Shown one piece after another: positions 6,226-8,665 of a DNA stretch of 8,665 bases. Below the pieces are notes generated by a model. That model worked only from the letters and a program-made list of their open reading frames with translations. It made no database searches and had not been told where the DNA came from. Position numbers and translations under genes: made by a program. The stretch comes from CAZZIQ01 sp964654355 (GTDB lineage Bacteria; Pseudomonadota; Gammaproteobacteria; GCF-002020875), in assembly GCA_964654355.1 (NCBI GenBank), contig CAZZIQ010000046.1, forward strand, positions 1 to 8,665. Direction: 5' to 3'. Position 1 is the first letter of the stretch. Each line of letters opens with the position of its first letter.

Positions 6226-6813
6226 TTAGCGGTTTGCATTCGCGGGATCAGATAGCGCCGATGATGACGTGGTGCCGTCGTCGAAACCATCCCAGTAACG
6301 GGATGTCCAGGCGAGCAGAGGCGACCAGAGTGCCCAGCCGGCCGCTAAAACAATTAGGGTTGTAGTTGGGGTCGGAATCACAACTGCACCCAGTTTCTCA
6401 CCTGCGAGAAAGGCAAGCGGTCCGCCGATCGCACCAAACGGCACTGCCAGCCATAGGCGTGCTTTCAGCCAGCGCATGGAGACATTAAAGGTGGTGGCAA
6501 AGATCAGCCACAGCGCCAAGATCCAATAGGGTGCAAGCGCAATGCCAGCAATCTCAGCGATTGGATCGGGATAGATGAGTAGACCTGCATTCACTAAAGC
6601 GCTTTCCCAAGCCAAGCCAATCGCGCCGGCGAGCAGGAGCAAATAGGTCTCTTTGCGCATGTCTTGCGCGCATTGCAGGTGGCGCAACACGATCAAGAGA
6701 CTGAGAAGTGCTCCCCAAAGTGCCCAGCCTTGCGCACCGCCTAGAACACAGGCGAACCAGCCGAGCTGGAACAGCACGAAGTTACTGATGACGCGGCGGG
6801 TATGCGCTTGCAT
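6226..6813 (-). CDS. DUF2878 family membrane protein
   Basis: A 195-residue membrane protein with about six hydrophobic segments (roughly 9-27, 29-44, 56-74, 90-109, 119-137, 149-170) and a polar Ser/Thr/Asp-rich C-terminal tail. The N-terminal NFVLFQLGWFACVLGGAQG (11-29) and the mid segment WESALVNAGLL (69-79) match my recollection of the DUF2878 family, which has no known function. I start it at ATG 6813, 14 bases after the upstream stop codon. An ATG at 6864 would add 17 residues with no family-like sequence and overlap the upstream gene by 37 bases. It is found with DUF1295 and cyclopropane-synthase genes in many gamma-proteobacterial lipid clusters, which is the only functional hint. Confidence 0.85.
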   Translation of the reverse strand: MQAHTRRVISNFVLFQLGWFACVLGGAQGWALWGALLSLLIVLRHLQCAQDMRKETYLLLLAGAIGLAWESALVNAGLLIYPDPIAEIAGIALAPYWILALWLIFATTFNVSMRWLKARLWLAVPFGAIGGPLAFLAGEKLGAVVIPTPTTTLIVLAAGWALWSPLLAWTSRYWDGFDDGTTSSSALSDPANANR

Positions 6814-6827
6814 GCTTGTGCTTGAAG

Positions 6828-7871
6828 CTAGCGACGTGAGAAGCGGTAATGTGCAACCAGCCATTCGTTACCGCCGCGGTAATCAAACAATTCCGCGCAG
6901 GCCATGAAGAAGATGCGCCAGCGCTGCCACCAGAGCTTGGCGAAGTCTTTGCCATAGGTTTCTTCAAACAAGGGCCACAACGCGCTGCGCTGACGATCCA
7001 TGTTGGCCAGCCAGGCATTACACGTCTTGGCGTAGTGCTGACCATTCCATAACCAACGTTGTTCCAGCTTCAGATCATCTTGGAACGACAGCGGCAGATC
7101 GATGCTCGGCATCATGCCGCCCGAGAAGAAGTGACGGCTCATCCAGTCACTGGCATCACGATCTTCAAATCGATACGGCGTGGTTTGATGCACAAACACG
7201 TGCATGAAAAATTGCCCCTCGGACTTTAGCCAGCTACGAATGCGTGCGAACAAAGCAGGCCAGTTGCGCATGTGTTCAAACATCTCGACTGAAACCACGC
7301 GATCAAAGTTTTTGTTTGGAGCAAAGCCGTTCACATCGGCCGTGATCACCTCGAGGTTGCTCAGCCCACGCTCAGCAGCGAGTGCGCGAATCGCCTCGCC
7401 TTGGGAATGGGAGTTGGACACGGAGGTGATTCGGCTATTGGGGTAGTGCGCCGCCATCCACAAGCTGAGCGAGCCCCAGCCACAGCCGAGTTCGAGTACA
7501 TCTTGGCCATCTTGCAGTTGTGCATGCTCCGCGGTTTGCGCGAGCGCGAGCTCTTCTGCGTGATTGAGATCGGCCGCATCAAGGGAATCGCCCCAATGGC
7601 AGCAGCTGTACTTGCGCTGTGCGCCGAGTACTTGCTGGAAGAACGCGGCCGGGACTTCGTAGTGCTGTTCGTTGGCCTTTTCCGGTAGCAAGGCAATCGG
7701 GCCTTCTTGCATCAGAGCAATGTGTTCTTGCAACAGCGCTTCGCGGGCGAGGGTATCGTCGGCGCAGATCTCGTTGAGGCGTTCGCGCAGAAGGCCACGG
7801 ATGCCAAGGCGAATGACCGCGTCGGGGAGTAGGCCGTTTTCGCTGAGGCCTTGGGCGAGGGCGTTGGACAT
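6828..7871 (-). CDS. Coclaurine-N-methyltransferase-like SAM methyltransferase (cyclopropane synthase superfamily)
   Basis: A 347-residue class I SAM-dependent methyltransferase and first gene of the operon. A helical N-terminal region (about 1-65) precedes NEQHYEVPAAFF (67-78), YSCCHW (88-93), the SAM motif VLELGCGWGSLSLW (125-138), ITSVSNSHSQ (148-157), the active-site segment SVEMFEHM (194-201), and the distinctive run DWMSRHFFSGGMMPS (242-256) ... FQDDLKLEQRWLWNGQHYAKT (263-283). This pattern is that of plant coclaurine N-methyltransferases and their bacterial relatives, a branch distinct from the cfa-type enzyme encoded downstream. Cys90 and Glu199-His200 are kept. In bacteria the substrate is probably an acyl lipid rather than an alkaloid; this is inference. 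ATG 7871 has an AAGGAA ribosome binding site (7877-7882) with 5-base spacing. Confidence 0.92.
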   Translation of the reverse strand: MSNALAQGLSENGLLPDAVIRLGIRGLLRERLNEICADDTLAREALLQEHIALMQEGPIALLPEKANEQHYEVPAAFFQQVLGAQRKYSCCHWGDSLDAADLNHAEELALAQTAEHAQLQDGQDVLELGCGWGSLSLWMAAHYPNSRITSVSNSHSQGEAIRALAAERGLSNLEVITADVNGFAPNKNFDRVVSVEMFEHMRNWPALFARIRSWLKSEGQFFMHVFVHQTTPYRFEDRDASDWMSRHFFSGGMMPSIDLPLSFQDDLKLEQRWLWNGQHYAKTCNAWLANMDRQRSALWPLFEETYGKDFAKLWWQRWRIFFMACAELFDYRGGNEWLVAHYRFSRR

Positions 7872-7876
7872 CGGAT

Positions 7877-7882
7877 TTCCTT
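7877..7882 (-). promoter_or_regulatory. Ribosome binding site of the first operon gene
   Basis: AAGGAA on the minus strand, five bases before the ATG at 7871. It is the clearest Shine-Dalgarno in the operon; most downstream genes have poor ones and appear to rely on coupling. Confidence 0.7.
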
Positions 7883-7913
7883 CGGTACCGGGTTGGCTGT
7901 ATAGGTTTTCGGA

Positions 7914-7954
7914 ACGTTAGACAAGAAACTGTACAATGTCAAAAAATTTGTACA
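7914..7954 (-). promoter_or_regulatory. Operon promoter with paired TGTACA operator (LitR/CarH-like)
   Basis: On the minus strand a perfect TTGACA -35 box (7942-7937) is followed after 17 bases by TAACGT (7919-7914), a weak -10. Two palindromic TGTACA boxes (7954-7949 and 7935-7930) flank the -35; with flanks they form the 7-bp inverted repeat TGTACAA / TTGTACA. The spacing between the TGTACA boxes is 13 bases. Paired TGTACA-type sites over a -35 are the layout I recall for B12/light-dependent MerR regulators of the LitR/CarH/PplR group, published for Pseudomonas with a 12-base spacer. The regulator itself is not in the window. Confidence 0.55.
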
Positions 7955-7961
7955 TATTTTT

Positions 7962-8627
7962 TCAAGCCGGATCAAAATTCGGCAAATACCGCATGAGGCG
8001 TCCATTCTCTAGGCGGGATTCCAGTCCTACCCAGCGGTCATCTTTGTCATAAAAGACACGGATATCGATACCATCGGATTCGGCAAGGATGGCAAATCCT
8101 TCAACTTCTGTGTCGATGGGTAACCACTCCAAGTTGATCTTTCCTAGCTCTTCGACCGCTATGTCGATCAATTTGCCAGTCTGCGAATTGAGCAGGCGTG
8201 ATTGCCCCAAAAAGGCTGGATCCCAGTAAGCAAAGCTACTGAGGCAAGTGCTTAGATGTTCACTTGAGTCATCGAGGGTGGTGATGGAATAGCCATTGAC
8301 GCTACGATCCAGCGAAACACGAAAGGTCTGTCCGTTGGAGTTTGTTTCTGAGTCCAGTCCTTGTAGACAGCCTTCTGTCCAGACCTCAGTGTTGTCATGG
8401 TCGTATAGGAATACTGGTATGAAAAATAAGCTAACTTTAAAGTCCGCACGAGTCTCGACTGTGCGATAGCTGCGGTCGCCGGTAATCCGAAAATTGTGAG
8501 TTCCAATCGGAGTGTCATCCAATAACACCTTGAATCGCAGCGTGTTGGCTTCCGTTTCTGCTGTCTTGGCCGTAGTACTCAAGAGCATCAGGACGGTTGC
8601 TGCGATGATGCTGGCAGTGAATTTCAT
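7962..8627 (-). CDS. Exported DUF6134-type protein
   Basis: A 221-residue exported protein. Residues 1-23 look like a Sec signal peptide (MKFTA, hydrophobic core, cleavage near KTA). The mature protein begins with a beta-rich pattern RFKVLLDDTPIGTHNFRI (31-48) and continues with repeated strand-like stretches such as SLFFIPVFLYDHDNTEVW (66-83), ending NGRLMRYLPNFDPA. Two cysteines (87, in EGCLQGLDS, and 128) could pair. This fits the DUF6134 family, periplasmic proteins of unknown function often near cyclopropane-synthase/FAD clusters. The start has only a weak ribosome binding site. It lies 90 bp upstream of the operon with the operon promoter in between, so it is either the distal end of another transcript or a read-through first gene. 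The family assignment is from memory of the pattern. Confidence 0.75.
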   Translation of the reverse strand: MKFTASIIAATVLMLLSTTAKTAETEANTLRFKVLLDDTPIGTHNFRITGDRSYRTVETRADFKVSLFFIPVFLYDHDNTEVWTEGCLQGLDSETNSNGQTFRVSLDRSVNGYSITTLDDSSEHLSTCLSSFAYWDPAFLGQSRLLNSQTGKLIDIAVEELGKINLEWLPIDTEVEGFAILAESDGIDIRVFYDKDDRWVGLESRLENGRLMRYLPNFDPA

Positions 8628-8665
8628 AGCTCTGTTTGCTCAGTTTCGACTCGCACGGGTCAGGG

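Noticed and set aside
7941..7962. AAAAAAT / ATTTTTT inverted repeat as a terminator of the DUF6134-type gene
   Set aside because: The stem is only A-T pairs and coincides with the TGTACA operator; it would be too unstable for termination.
7966..7973. TGATCC-like -35 of a ChrR/RpoE-type ECF sigma promoter upstream of the operon
   Set aside because: The TTGATCC sequence encodes the last residues of the upstream gene (FDP), and no good ECF -10 lies at the right distance; the TTGACA promoter is better supported.
8640..8665. C-terminal end of a further upstream minus-strand gene (…LTRASRN, TGA at 8642-8640)
   Set aside because: A frame is open to the window edge and ends sensibly before the next start, but 7 codons are too few to support a gene call.

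Overview
The window looks like part of a proteobacterial chromosome, probably gammaproteobacterial, with moderate GC. This rests on the overall gene families, the bacterial-type CCA-encoding tRNA-Arg and the Gram-negative lipoprotein and lipocalin; I cannot place the genus. There is no sign of phage, transposon or CRISPR.

Left part (1-1504). The 3' half of a tRNA-Arg (anticodon ACG) is followed by a strong terminator. Next come a small exported orphan protein (156-584), a bidirectional terminator, and a 61-residue charged protein on the minus strand that starts at a GTG with a near-perfect Shine-Dalgarno. Then comes a plus-strand gene for an exported Gly/Tyr/Pro-rich low-complexity protein resembling sulfur-globule proteins, closed by a GC-rich terminator.

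Right part (1503-8627, all minus strand). This is a tightly packed seven-gene membrane-lipid operon, read right to left: a coclaurine-N-methyltransferase-like SAM methyltransferase of the cyclopropane synthase superfamily, a DUF2878 membrane protein, a DUF1295 membrane protein, a Blc-like outer-membrane lipocalin, an FAD-dependent amine-oxidase-type oxidoreductase, a DUF1365 protein and a second, cfa-type methyltransferase. Several junctions are ATGA overlaps or gaps of a few bases, so the genes are very probably co-transcribed and translationally coupled. Upstream, separated by about 90 bp, is an exported DUF6134-type protein gene.

The 90-bp gap holds the most informative regulatory signal: a perfect TTGACA -35 box flanked by two TGTACA boxes. 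This layout resembles operators of the B12/light-responsive LitR/CarH (MerR) family, which control similar lipid and photolyase genes elsewhere. The working model is a light- or photo-oxidation-induced operon. In it, two methyltransferases and a flavoenzyme modify unsaturated acyl chains in situ (cyclopropane, methylated or furan type), two membrane proteins of unknown role assist, and a lipocalin handles damaged or modified lipids at the outer membrane. The cfa-type enzyme has substitutions at two positions of the classical bicarbonate/active-site pocket, so its product may not be a plain cyclopropane. Family assignments are solid; the pathway product and light control are inference.
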